Source of the DNA: Bacteroidales bacterium
GTDB lineage: Bacteria; Bacteroidota; Bacteroidia; Bacteroidales; Marinilabiliaceae
Assembly: GCA_015061285.1 (NCBI GenBank)
Contig: SUWW01000002.1
Location: 155,952-219,951, forward strand
Length of the DNA stretch: 64,000 nucleotides
Reading direction: 5' to 3'
Under the pieces are notes generated by a model that ran no database searches, was not told the origin of the DNA, and saw nothing but the letters and a program-made list of their open reading frames with translations. The translations under genes and the position numbers were made by a program. Positions 42,746 to 51,224 of the stretch are shown one piece after another. How positions within the stretch are numbered: position 1 is the first letter of the stretch; every line of letters starts with the position of its first letter.

Positions 42746-44659
42746 TTATTTCAAATAATCGTCGAAATACTGGAAAATCTTTTTGAAGAGGTGAACTCGG
42801 TCGTGGCCTCGCACGTTGTGCTCGTGCTGCGGATAGATTGCGTAGTCGATAAGCACATCGTTCTTGACGGCGTTTTGTAGCAGGCGGAGCGAGTTTTGCC
42901 AAACTACCACAGGGTCGATGTCGCCGTGGATTACAAGCAATCGGCCGCGCAGTTTGTCGGTCTGCTGGCTGATGTTGTTTTGGGCATAGCCATCGGGGTT
43001 TTCTTGCGGCATATCCATATAACGTTCGCCATACATAATCTCGTATAGATTCCAGTCGCACACTGGGCCGCCAGCCACACCAGCTTTGAAGATGTCGTTG
43101 TGGTTGAGCATCATCGATATGGTCATGAAACCGCCGAAACTCCAGCCATGAATGCCAATGCGCTCAGCATCGACGTATGGCAGCGATTTTAGGTAGTTGA
43201 TGCCTTGCATCTGGTCGGCCATCTCGCACTGTCCAAGGTGGCGATGAATGGCATGTTCATACTTATTACCACGCAATTCGGTGCCGCGATTGTCCATCGT
43301 AAATACAATGTAGCCCTGCTCAGCGAGCGAGAGTTTCCACGTAGAAGCACCGTAGAGCCACGAAGCATCGACGAGTTGCGAGTGCGGACCGCCATAGAGA
43401 TAGACCACAACGGGATATTTCTTGTTTGCATCGAAGTTCGATGGCAAAATCAATCGGCCAGTGAGGTCGAATTGTCCATCAGCGCTTTTTAGGTTGACGA
43501 TCTCAATCTTAGGCATGTCGAAGCCTTCGTAAGGATTGACGATAGTCTTTATCGTCTCGATGAGTTTGCCATCTTTAGTGCTACGAATGGTCGATTTCAT
43601 AGCGCAATCGGCTGCCGAACAGTTGTCGAGGAAAACGGTTTTGTCGGGGCTGAAAGTAGCGCTATGTACGCCAAAACCTTCGGTGAGGCGAGTGGTTTTA
43701 CCCTTTAGGTTCACTTTGTAAATGTCGCGCGTCAAATAGCCCTCGGCGTTGGCTTGAAAGTAGAACTCTTTGGCTTTGGCATTGTATGTATATAGAACCG
43801 AAACGCACCAATTGCCCTTTGTAAGCTGCTTGCACTGTCCGTTTGTGAGGTCGTATAGATATATATGGCGGAAGCCATCGCGGTCGCTAATCCAAGCAAA
43901 TTGGTTGGCGTTGATGAAGAGCGGAGGCGTGCATGGCTCGACCCATTCAGCGTTCGTCTCCTCAAAAAGCGTCTTTACCAAAGATCCATCTTCAGCGTTG
44001 TATACGTTGAACCAGAGGTGATTCTGCTCGCGGTTGAGTTCGGCTATGGTTATGTATTTATCGTCGGCACTCCAAGCCACATTGGTAAAATAGCGATTGA
44101 CGGGCGATGCTGTTTTTAGGTACGTAACGGCTTTGTTTTCAGTGCTATATATACCTACAGATACTTCGTGGCTTGTCATGCCAGCCATAGGGTAGTGGAT
44201 AGGCTTAACAGAGGCTTCGCGCGAGGTAATATCTACGATAGGATACTCCTCGACCATCGATTCGTCCATGCGATAGAAAGCCAAACGGTCGCCTGCATTC
44301 GACCAGAAGATGCCACCGTTGATGCCAAATTCGTTGCGGTGAACCGACTGACCATAAACAACGCCATTCTCGCTTTGTGCATTCACCTTGAGTGTGTCGT
44401 TCGTAGGCGTAACTACATACAAATCGTTGCCAACATTGATAGCTTCAAAGCCTTTTGCCGAGCGGTCTGGATTGGTGTCGGGGCGTTTGTCGGCTACAAA
44501 GGTATGACCATCGACAAACGAGCCGTAAGCGCCGTACGGATAATAATTACGGAACTCCTTACCGCCTGGAACGGTCATCTCGAGAGTTAGCTTCTCTTTT
44601 TGTGCTATTGAGCTGATGGATACAGCAATAAATAGAACTGAAGAAATGAGTTTTTTCAT
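42746..44659 (-). CDS. S9 prolyl oligopeptidase family, dipeptidyl-peptidase IV-like, exported
   Basis: The 637-residue protein has a signal peptide (ends SISSIAQ). A beta-propeller domain spans about 60-380 (FWSNAGDRLAFYRMDES; AWISDRDGFRHIYLYDL). An alpha/beta hydrolase domain spans about 400-637. The catalytic Ser is in GWSFGGFMT and the Asp in VIHGDIDPVVVWQNS. The His is in the HEHNVRGHDRVHL segment. It removes dipeptides ending in Pro or Ala in the periplasm. It is somewhat shorter than the usual 700-plus residues, mainly in the propeller N-terminus. It lies downstream of DUF721 and recF on the same strand. Confidence 0.9.
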   Translation of the reverse strand: MKKLISSVLFIAVSISSIAQKEKLTLEMTVPGGKEFRNYYPYGAYGSFVDGHTFVADKRPDTNPDRSAKGFEAINVGNDLYVVTPTNDTLKVNAQSENGVVYGQSVHRNEFGINGGIFWSNAGDRLAFYRMDESMVEEYPIVDITSREASVKPIHYPMAGMTSHEVSVGIYSTENKAVTYLKTASPVNRYFTNVAWSADDKYITIAELNREQNHLWFNVYNAEDGSLVKTLFEETNAEWVEPCTPPLFINANQFAWISDRDGFRHIYLYDLTNGQCKQLTKGNWCVSVLYTYNAKAKEFYFQANAEGYLTRDIYKVNLKGKTTRLTEGFGVHSATFSPDKTVFLDNCSAADCAMKSTIRSTKDGKLIETIKTIVNPYEGFDMPKIEIVNLKSADGQFDLTGRLILPSNFDANKKYPVVVYLYGGPHSQLVDASWLYGASTWKLSLAEQGYIVFTMDNRGTELRGNKYEHAIHRHLGQCEMADQMQGINYLKSLPYVDAERIGIHGWSFGGFMTISMMLNHNDIFKAGVAGGPVCDWNLYEIMYGERYMDMPQENPDGYAQNNISQQTDKLRGRLLVIHGDIDPVVVWQNSLRLLQNAVKNDVLIDYAIYPQHEHNVRGHDRVHLFKKIFQYFDDYLK

Positions 44660-44683
44660 AAAAAAATATAGAGTATATAAGGT

Positions 44684-44980
44684 TTATCTAAATACGATTT
44701 CGTTCACAACGCCATCGCCGCAAGCCTTGTTGATGCGGTTCATAATCTCGCTGCGAATCATCATTAATTCTTGGCGCAGCAGGCTTGATGTTAGCTCTAC
44801 ATACATAACACCATTATTCACATGAACCGATTTCGTGGCTCTATTTACAGTAGGTCCAACAATTAATGCCCACAACGAGGCAGCACGCGAATTGAGCATG
44901 TTGCGCGTAATGTTTTCGTCGCGCATGACGTCTAAAAGAATATCGGCCAATTGTCGAGAAGTGTCGCGTCGGTTTTCCAT
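44684..44980 (-). CDS. DUF721 (DciA-like) protein
   Basis: The 98-residue protein matches DUF721 (LNSRAASLWALIVGPTVNRATKSVHVNNGVMYVELTSSLLRQELMMI). DciA, a relative, helps load the replicative helicase. It starts 2 bp after the stop of recF, a pairing common in Bacteroidales, which supports a link with DNA replication or repair. Confidence 0.88.
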   Translation of the reverse strand: MENRRDTSRQLADILLDVMRDENITRNMLNSRAASLWALIVGPTVNRATKSVHVNNGVMYVELTSSLLRQELMMIRSEIMNRINKACGDGVVNEIVFR

Positions 44981-44982
44981 AA

Positions 44983-46083
44983 TTATTCTGTTGTTACTTT
45001 GCCATTGTTTACACTGAATATTCGGAAGTCTTTGCCTACTTTGTTAAGCACGTTCATCAGTCGATTGCGATTGGTGTCGGAGATGAATATTTGTTCAAAA
45101 TTGTTTTCGGCCACAAGCGAAATAAGTCTATTGCCGCGATGTTCGTCGAGTTTGTCGAAAATGTCATCGAGAAGTAGCAGAGGGTAGTGCTTGTTGTGCT
45201 CTGATATGTATTGATATTGAGCGAGTTTGAGCGATATTACGAACGATTTTCGCTGACCTTGCGACCCGACATTTTTGATAGAAAAACCATCGAGCAAAAA
45301 ATCGATGTCGTCTTTATGTACGCCGCGCGAGGTGTAGCCTAATATCACATCGCGCTGACGCGATTGCACAAAGCCTTCATATAGCGAATAGCGGTCGGTG
45401 CAAGAGATGTAGTTCATATCTACAGACTCTTGAGCATCGGCTATTTGGTTGTAGTATTTGCAAACAATGGGTTGCAGCCAATTCACAAAGTTGCGGCGAG
45501 CTTCGGTAATTATGTTTCCGAGAGTAGCCATTTGCGTGTCGAACACGTCGAGGAGGTCGAAGTTATTGTTCTCTTGCTCTTGCATTTGCTTGAGCAACGT
45601 ATTGCGTTGTTGCAACAGTTGATTGTATTGCATGAGCGCATCTAAGTAGCGTTTGTTGCATTGCGAAATCACACTATCGGCATATTTGCGTCGAGCATCG
45701 GGCCCTTCGGCAATAAGCATTTCGTCGGATGGCGATATTATTACGAGAGGCTGATAACCAATATGTTCTGCAAGGCGTTTGTAGTCAACTTTGTCGAGTT
45801 TGAACTGTTTTTTGGCTCCGCGTTTGCAACCGCAATATATGGTGTGCTCGTCGCCATCAATATTATACGTACCCTGAAGAACAAAAAAAGGTTCGCCGTG
45901 GTGTATGTTCTGACTATCAACCAAACAAAAGACACTCTTAGTAAACGACAGATAATAAACGGCATCGAGCAGGTTGGTTTTGCCCGCACCATTTGCCCCA
46001 ACGAAGCAGTTGATGCCGCCGCACATTTCGAGATCGGCCTGCTGAATATTGCGATAGTTGATTATGTGAAGATTCTTGAGCAT
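44983..46083 (-). CDS. recF: RecF, DNA gap repair ATPase
   Basis: The 366-residue protein is an SMC-like ATPase. Walker A is FVGANGAGKTNLLDAVYYLSF, the signature segment is NVGSQGQRKSFVISLKLAQ, and Walker B is PLLLLDDIFDKLDEHR. RecF loads RecA at single-strand gaps with RecO and RecR. It has the first position of the operon with DUF721. A minus-strand promoter sits immediately upstream, so the transcript may have almost no leader. Confidence 0.95.
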   Translation of the reverse strand: MLKNLHIINYRNIQQADLEMCGGINCFVGANGAGKTNLLDAVYYLSFTKSVFCLVDSQNIHHGEPFFVLQGTYNIDGDEHTIYCGCKRGAKKQFKLDKVDYKRLAEHIGYQPLVIISPSDEMLIAEGPDARRKYADSVISQCNKRYLDALMQYNQLLQQRNTLLKQMQEQENNNFDLLDVFDTQMATLGNIITEARRNFVNWLQPIVCKYYNQIADAQESVDMNYISCTDRYSLYEGFVQSRQRDVILGYTSRGVHKDDIDFLLDGFSIKNVGSQGQRKSFVISLKLAQYQYISEHNKHYPLLLLDDIFDKLDEHRGNRLISLVAENNFEQIFISDTNRNRLMNVLNKVGKDFRIFSVNNGKVTTE

Positions 46084-46090
46084 ACGTGCG

Positions 46091-46120
46091 CAAAGTTACT
46101 TTTTAGTTACGAGTTGCAAA
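46091..46120 (-). promoter_or_regulatory. recF promoter candidate
   Basis: On the minus strand TTTG (46120-46117), an 18-nt spacer and TAACTTTG (46098-46091) precede the ATG at 46083 by only 7 bp. The transcript would start at or near the start codon. Confidence 0.5.
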
Positions 46121-46163
46121 TTACGAGTAACGAAAATAGGAATTCGGATAGCTGGAAAAAGAA

Positions 46164-46195
46164 TTTGCTGGCTAAAAGAAATAGTGCTTTATTTG
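46164..46195 (+). promoter_or_regulatory. Promoter candidate of the HTH two-gene module
   Basis: TTTG (46164-46167), a 20-nt spacer and TTTATTTG (46188-46195) differ from consensus by one base in the -7 box. Confidence 0.45.
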
Positions 46196-46254
46196 CGATA
46201 TTATTAACATAAAAAGCGATCAGGGCGACGCTATAGAAACAGGCCTAATAAATT

Positions 46255-46713
46255 ATGGAAAAGACAAAAGTATCTTTCCTCAATGAGAGGAATGTGTTGG
46301 TGTGTACACCAATGGGTCACAACTTTGTTGTGGGATTTACATCTAATTATCATTACCAATTAGAAGAACGAGGACTAAAGTTTACAGAGTTCTTAGCTTC
46401 ATTATTCGACAAATACTACAAAGGTGACTCAAGCGTCATAATGAGTAACATTTGTAGAGAATTAATGCAAAATCGTTGTGAAATGGTTTACTATGTTCTT
46501 GATGAAAGTTACGCAGAACGATTCCGAATAGGTTTTAGAATAAAACAATTGCGAAAGGCGCAAGGACTTGATATTGATGAATTAGCATTCAAAGCGAAAA
46601 TACATCCGCACAATTTATATAGAATTGAGGAGGGTAAGTATTCAATCAAGTACGATGTTTTGGCAAGTATTGCATCTGCGTTGAATATGAAAATAGATTT
46701 TGTAGAACTCTAA
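46255..46713 (+). CDS. XRE-type helix-turn-helix protein with uncharacterised N-terminal domain
   Basis: The 152-residue protein has a C-terminal XRE/Cro domain at about 90-152 (IGFRIKQLRKAQGLDIDELAFKAKIHPHNLYRIEEGKYSIKYDVLASIASALNM type). The 85-residue N-terminal region (LNERNVLVCTPMGHNFVVGF and so on) is not a domain that I know. It is the first gene of a pair with the unknown protein 12 bp downstream. The region is more AT-rich than its neighbours, suggesting acquisition. It could be a regulator or antitoxin of the second gene. Confidence 0.8.
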   Translation: MEKTKVSFLNERNVLVCTPMGHNFVVGFTSNYHYQLEERGLKFTEFLASLFDKYYKGDSSVIMSNICRELMQNRCEMVYYVLDESYAERFRIGFRIKQLRKAQGLDIDELAFKAKIHPHNLYRIEEGKYSIKYDVLASIASALNMKIDFVEL

Positions 46714-46725
46714 AAACACATACAT

Positions 46726-47460
46726 ATGATTGTTCCGACTATGTCATACATAGAAATGTATGATTCACTTGTTATTGATATTGAAAAGATAAATATTAGA
46801 ATTCAAAAAGTAGGACCTAAAGCAGTAAAGAAACTCAAGAAAAGTAGAACTTTTCCTGCTTGGTATATTGATGATTATAATATTCCATCAACTCAAAATC
46901 ATCATGTTATATTTTTTTATGCTGATAATTATTTAGAAGTAGACAAACCGCGTTATGAAATATTTACTATTGTTTATAGCGGATTTCAACGATTTGTAAT
47001 ACGAGGATTAAGAATGGGTTATAAGCATAATCTTAATAGTGAATTAGTTATGTTGCCTCAAATACATGCCTATACAAATCATTTTTTTCAACGTTATAAT
47101 GAGCGTTTTATTCAGCCATATCTTTTTCGAAAGATAGATATAACTCCAGATGTTATAGCAGGTATATTCTTCGTTAGAAATAAATCTGTCACTCCTATTG
47201 ATTTGAATGAAGATATTAATATGAATTATAAAGATTATGGCGACTCTAATAAAAAAGGGATATTGGTAAAAGATGGATTGTGTTATACAAGGTCAGCTGT
47301 TTGGAGAAATGCAGAAATGAAGAATAGTGATGATGAAATAGAAGCTATGATGTTTTTATACACTACGTTTATGAATGAGTCTAATTTGAATGAATCTCAA
47401 AAGGTAGCTATTATAAAAGAGTATGCAGAGGTATTGAAACGATGCAAAGAATTGCTGTAA
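46726..47460 (+). CDS. Uncharacterised protein paired with an HTH regulator
   Basis: The 244-residue soluble protein has no signal peptide and no recognised domain. A His/Arg-rich segment (HAYTNHFFQRYNERFIQPYL, about 120-139) resembles the HxxxRYxERF stretch seen in some Bacteroidota phage- or island-borne hypothetical proteins. The N-terminal part is Lys-rich and the rest is Tyr/Asn-rich, in line with low GC. It follows the XRE-type gene by 12 bp. A toxin-antitoxin or host-defence role is possible but not shown by the sequence. Confidence 0.7.
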   Translation: MIVPTMSYIEMYDSLVIDIEKINIRIQKVGPKAVKKLKKSRTFPAWYIDDYNIPSTQNHHVIFFYADNYLEVDKPRYEIFTIVYSGFQRFVIRGLRMGYKHNLNSELVMLPQIHAYTNHFFQRYNERFIQPYLFRKIDITPDVIAGIFFVRNKSVTPIDLNEDINMNYKDYGDSNKKGILVKDGLCYTRSAVWRNAEMKNSDDEIEAMMFLYTTFMNESNLNESQKVAIIKEYAEVLKRCKELL

Positions 47461-47473
47461 AAGACAGAAAAAA

Positions 47474-47500
47474 TAGAGACGCCACAATGTGACGTCTCTA
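47474..47500. repeat. Second copy of the GTAGAGACG-type palindrome
   Basis: TAGAGACG and CGTCTCTA arms flank CACA-A-TGTG. It differs from 42711-42739 by the central base and lies between convergent genes, 14 bp after the stop of the unknown protein, where it could act as a terminator. Confidence 0.8.
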
Positions 47501-47537
47501 CATATATACATACATATTTTTTGTATGTCAACCGGTT

Positions 47538-50366
47538 TTATTCTGTCTTCTCGGTGAAGTCGTCAGGCAAGATGATAACAGTGGCGCGGTTGCCATCTTT
47601 TTTCATCTTAGCGATGAAGTTTTTCACGTCATCGGAATTGATGCTGTTGAGAGTCGACTCGAAGTCGTTCCAACGTTCAGCGTTCCAAAGCACTTTGTCA
47701 ATAATGAGGTTTTGCCAGTAGCCGTTTTCGCGCTGATTGTCGGTATAGTGTTTTTGTTCATATTTACGAACGACGTCGAGTTCGTTTTCAGTGACGCCAT
47801 CGCGAGCAATATTGTCGATGTCGGCCTCTATGAGCAAGAGCACAGAGTCGCATTTTGCAGGCGTGAAAGGACAAACAATTTGGACGTTGTATGTATCGGT
47901 AGAAGTTCTTGAGCTTGAAGCAGAAGAGCTTACGCTATAAGCCATGCCGCCATCTTCGCGAATGCTCTTGAGATAGCGTTTGGTAAGAATCTGGCCAGCA
48001 GCCGAAGCTGTCAAAGCAGTTTTGAGAGAATAGGTATTGTCGCCATGCCAGAATTGCAACAGATAAGCTTGTGGCGTCTCCATAGTGCGCTCGTAGCGGT
48101 TCATAACATCGCCGTGGAAGTAGGTAATGTCTTGAGTTTTGCTTGCAACTTCGCGTTTCTTGAGGTTGTTTGGCAACGAAGCTATGTATTGCTCGGTGAA
48201 TAGGCGAAGAGAGTCTACATCGATATTACCAGTGAAGAAGAAGTCGAAATCGCTTGCCGATTTGAAACGTTGTTTGTAGAGCGTGCGCACATCTTCATAA
48301 TTAACAGCGTTAAGCTCATCGAGCGTTAAGCTCATAAATAGAGGGTTGTGGCTGTAGAGTGTAGCGTAAATAGAGTCGTTGAACGACGCCATAGGGTTCT
48401 TTTCTTTGTTCTCCAAAGCCAAACGAAGTTCGTTGATGCAGCTGTTGTAGCCATCTACATCGTTGGCAGGCTCTTGGAATTGCATATAGATGAGTTCGAA
48501 TAGCGTACGCAAATCTTTAGGCGTGGCGCTACCTCTGAGGTTTTCGGTATAGAAGCCTAAATTAGCGCCAATGCTTACTTGTTTGCCAGCAAGTTTCTTC
48601 TCCAATTCGGTAATAGTAAAGTTGCCCAAACCAGTAGAGCCCATAACATCGTCGAATACTTTAGCGGCAATAGTGTATTTAGAGTCAACTACGCGTTGAC
48701 CGCCAAAGCTCTGAGCCGAAAGGAGAATTTGAGTGTTGCTGAAGTCGGTTTTTTTGTAGAACACACGAGCACCATTGGAGAGAGTCCACATGGTATAGCC
48801 ATAATCAGATGCTGATTCCTTTTTGATAGAACCTTTCTTAGGAAGTTTGGCAATGAGAGGTTCGTCTTTCACGTTGTCGACGTAAGCCGTAAGTTCCATT
48901 GAGCGTGAGTTGGTTACGATTTGCTTAACCTCGTCGACGCTTGGAATCACTTCGTCTTCGGGGAACATACCCATGACTACAAAGTTGGTGTCGATGCTGG
49001 CTGTGTATTCTTTTATCACTTGAGAGAAAAGTTCGTTAGGAATCTGCTTGTCCAACATCTTATAGAGTTGGTATTCGAGCTCGATGCCAGGCACAGCGTT
49101 GTTGTCCAAGAATCGGCGAACCAATTTGCGCACGTGGTAAGAGTTTTTCATCTTGTCGCGATTGTCGAAGGTGCGTTCAGCACTGCTCATGAATTGTTGG
49201 CGAGCACGATAGATTTCGGTGCCAACGAAGCCGAAACGGCGAGCACGCTCAACTTCGGTCATAACCACCTTGATAGCCTCTTTAGTTTGACCTTTTTTAG
49301 CTACAAGTCCTACTTCGAAGCAATCTTTAGTTTTTGATAGCAAATAGTTTGAGTAGTCGGCTTCGGCAGCGATGAATGGGCAGTCGGGGTTTTTGCTGAG
49401 TTCGCTCAATCGTGCGTTGAGAGCGCCACACATAACACTATTGACATAGTTGTTTACAAACAACATAGAAGTTGCGAGTTGGTCACGTGTGAGGCCATCG
49501 CTTTTGAATATGATTTCAACTATGTTTTGAGTTTGCTCTTTGTCTTTATCGAGCACGTAGATAGGTTCGTTGTTGTTAGGAACTTCATAATACTCAAACT
49601 TAGCAGCATTCTCGGGCATGGTGATGTCGGAGAAAGTTTTGATTATTCGTTTTTCAACATCATCAACGTCGATGTCGCCTACAACGATAACGCCCTGTAG
49701 GTCTGGACGATACCATTTTTCGTAGTAGTTACGAAGAACTTGAGGTTCAAAATTGTCTACAACGCTCATAAGACCGATAGGCATACGGCGACCGTAGCGA
49801 GAACCAGGGTAAAGAGTTTCCAAGTTGCGTTCGTAGATACGCATAGCAGCGCTGGTACGCATACGCCACTCTTCGTGAATAACGCCACGTTCTTTCTGAA
49901 TTTCTTCAGGCAAAAGCAACAAACCGTCCGACCAGTCGCGCAGTATAAGCAGACACGAGTCGATATGGCCAGAAGTGACGGGCACATCGTCGATGTTGTA
50001 AACGGTTTCGTCGGTGCTTGTGTAAGCATTAAGGTTGCGGCCAAATTTTACACCAATGCTTTCGCAATAGGTGATTAGCGCATTGCCTTCGTAGTGCTTA
50101 GAGCCATTGAAACACATGTGTTCAAGGAAGTGAGCCAAGCCGCGCTGTTCTTCCTCTTCTTGCACAGAGCCAACTTTCTGTGCGATGTAGAAATTTACAC
50201 GCTCACGTGGCTCTTCACTGTGGCGTATGTAATAAGTCAAGCCATTGTCAAGTTTACCATAGCGAACTTGAGCCTCCAAGGGAAGAGGCTGGTCCATTTG
50301 AGCCATGGCATTCGTAGATAGCAGCAGCAAAGATGCAAAGGCTGCAATTTTCGTCGATTGTCTCAT
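47538..50366 (-). CDS. M16-family (insulinase-type) zinc peptidase, exported
   Basis: The 942-residue protein has a signal peptide (ends NAMAQ) and two M16 halves. The inverted zinc motif HxxEH is in GLAHFLEHMCFNGSKH (about 75-79), and the downstream zinc-ligand Glu lies in the following helix. The second half is the inactive M16_C type (about 520-942). Such proteins degrade peptides in the periplasm in Bacteroidota. It is convergent with the HTH module and has a TACTTTTG -7 box on the minus strand at 50401-50408. Confidence 0.93.
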   Translation of the reverse strand: MRQSTKIAAFASLLLLSTNAMAQMDQPLPLEAQVRYGKLDNGLTYYIRHSEEPRERVNFYIAQKVGSVQEEEEQRGLAHFLEHMCFNGSKHYEGNALITYCESIGVKFGRNLNAYTSTDETVYNIDDVPVTSGHIDSCLLILRDWSDGLLLLPEEIQKERGVIHEEWRMRTSAAMRIYERNLETLYPGSRYGRRMPIGLMSVVDNFEPQVLRNYYEKWYRPDLQGVIVVGDIDVDDVEKRIIKTFSDITMPENAAKFEYYEVPNNNEPIYVLDKDKEQTQNIVEIIFKSDGLTRDQLATSMLFVNNYVNSVMCGALNARLSELSKNPDCPFIAAEADYSNYLLSKTKDCFEVGLVAKKGQTKEAIKVVMTEVERARRFGFVGTEIYRARQQFMSSAERTFDNRDKMKNSYHVRKLVRRFLDNNAVPGIELEYQLYKMLDKQIPNELFSQVIKEYTASIDTNFVVMGMFPEDEVIPSVDEVKQIVTNSRSMELTAYVDNVKDEPLIAKLPKKGSIKKESASDYGYTMWTLSNGARVFYKKTDFSNTQILLSAQSFGGQRVVDSKYTIAAKVFDDVMGSTGLGNFTITELEKKLAGKQVSIGANLGFYTENLRGSATPKDLRTLFELIYMQFQEPANDVDGYNSCINELRLALENKEKNPMASFNDSIYATLYSHNPLFMSLTLDELNAVNYEDVRTLYKQRFKSASDFDFFFTGNIDVDSLRLFTEQYIASLPNNLKKREVASKTQDITYFHGDVMNRYERTMETPQAYLLQFWHGDNTYSLKTALTASAAGQILTKRYLKSIREDGGMAYSVSSSASSSRTSTDTYNVQIVCPFTPAKCDSVLLLIEADIDNIARDGVTENELDVVRKYEQKHYTDNQRENGYWQNLIIDKVLWNAERWNDFESTLNSINSDDVKNFIAKMKKDGNRATVIILPDDFTEKTE

Positions 50367-50400
50367 GTTTCGTCTGAAATGTGAATAAATAATTATACTT

Positions 50401-50408
50401 CAAAAGTA
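50401..50408 (-). promoter_or_regulatory. -7 box of the M16 peptidase gene
   Basis: CAAAAGTA on the plus strand is TACTTTTG on the minus strand, 34 bp before the ATG. No -33 box at normal spacing. Confidence 0.4.
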
Positions 50409-50521
50409 TATATAATATGTGTTAATAAAGAAGAACGTTGTTTGCAAAACATTGATTTTGTCGAGAATATATCAATAAAAGAATATTTTGTAACTATTAG
50501 CAAAAAATGTGTTCTCAAAGT

Positions 50522-51199
50522 TCACAAGACTTCTATTTGTTGTTCCGTTTTGTACACTTGTCTATGACGAATCACCAATGTGATAATGAGTAAAAGCATT
50601 GCAGAAAGGCATAAGCAATAGCCAGTGGTGTCCAAGCGGGTGTCTTCTACCATTAAGTATACTACATTGGGATTGTTGGGTAAAACGTAAGCCGAAATTC
50701 TTTCGTAGTTGTCTGTCAACGATGTATTTGCAGCCATCTCTACAATAGCGTCAACTACGTTGCCTTCACTATTGATATATTGCACTATAGTCTGTTGTGA
50801 GGTGTCGTCAAATGAGTTTGTAGCATCGTATTGACCAACAATGATAACGTCAACTTTGGTGCCGTTGTTGACATACACATCGCGAATCATTTGTTCTTGA
50901 GGTGTAAGTATTGTAGGTATGCTGTCGGTGTAGATAAGTATAAGGCCAGCAATGAGCATGACAACGTATAATATCAGAAGCAGCAATTCGGGGCTGTACC
51001 ATTTAATTGATGAAATGCCTAAATCTTTTAGTTTTCTGCTAAATCGTGTCAGATGGACGAACGCCACAATGCACAATATAGCTAATATGATTATTGCGGT
51101 TATGAGTAAATTGTTGCTGTCGCATAGCAAGGTGTATGTGATAGTAATTACGAGTAAAACCGCAACCAAAGCCAATACTAATTTGTTTTTCTTGCTCAT
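50522..51199 (-). CDS. Four-helix membrane protein of unknown function
   Basis: The start at 51199 (MSKKNKLVLALVAVLLVIT) leaves a 25-bp gap to the gene upstream, whereas the longer frame to 51256 would overlap it. The 225-residue protein has three hydrophobic helices in the first 105 residues. A periplasmic beta-rich loop follows (about 110-195, VDVIIVGQYDATNSFDDTSQ), then a last helix and a short basic tail. The layout recalls DUF3592-type proteins, though I see no decisive motif. It is probably cotranscribed with the secreted protein coded upstream. Confidence 0.65.
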   Translation of the reverse strand: MSKKNKLVLALVAVLLVITITYTLLCDSNNLLITAIIILAILCIVAFVHLTRFSRKLKDLGISSIKWYSPELLLLILYVVMLIAGLILIYTDSIPTILTPQEQMIRDVYVNNGTKVDVIIVGQYDATNSFDDTSQQTIVQYINSEGNVVDAIVEMAANTSLTDNYERISAYVLPNNPNVVYLMVEDTRLDTTGYCLCLSAMLLLIITLVIRHRQVYKTEQQIEVL

Positions 51200-51224
51200 T
51201 TCTATGCAAAAACATGTTTCTAAA

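Noticed and set aside
42588-43061. 157-residue minus-strand ORF
   Set aside because: It runs through the minisatellite and the 3' end of the DPP-IV-like gene in another frame. Composition and overlap show it is a shadow.
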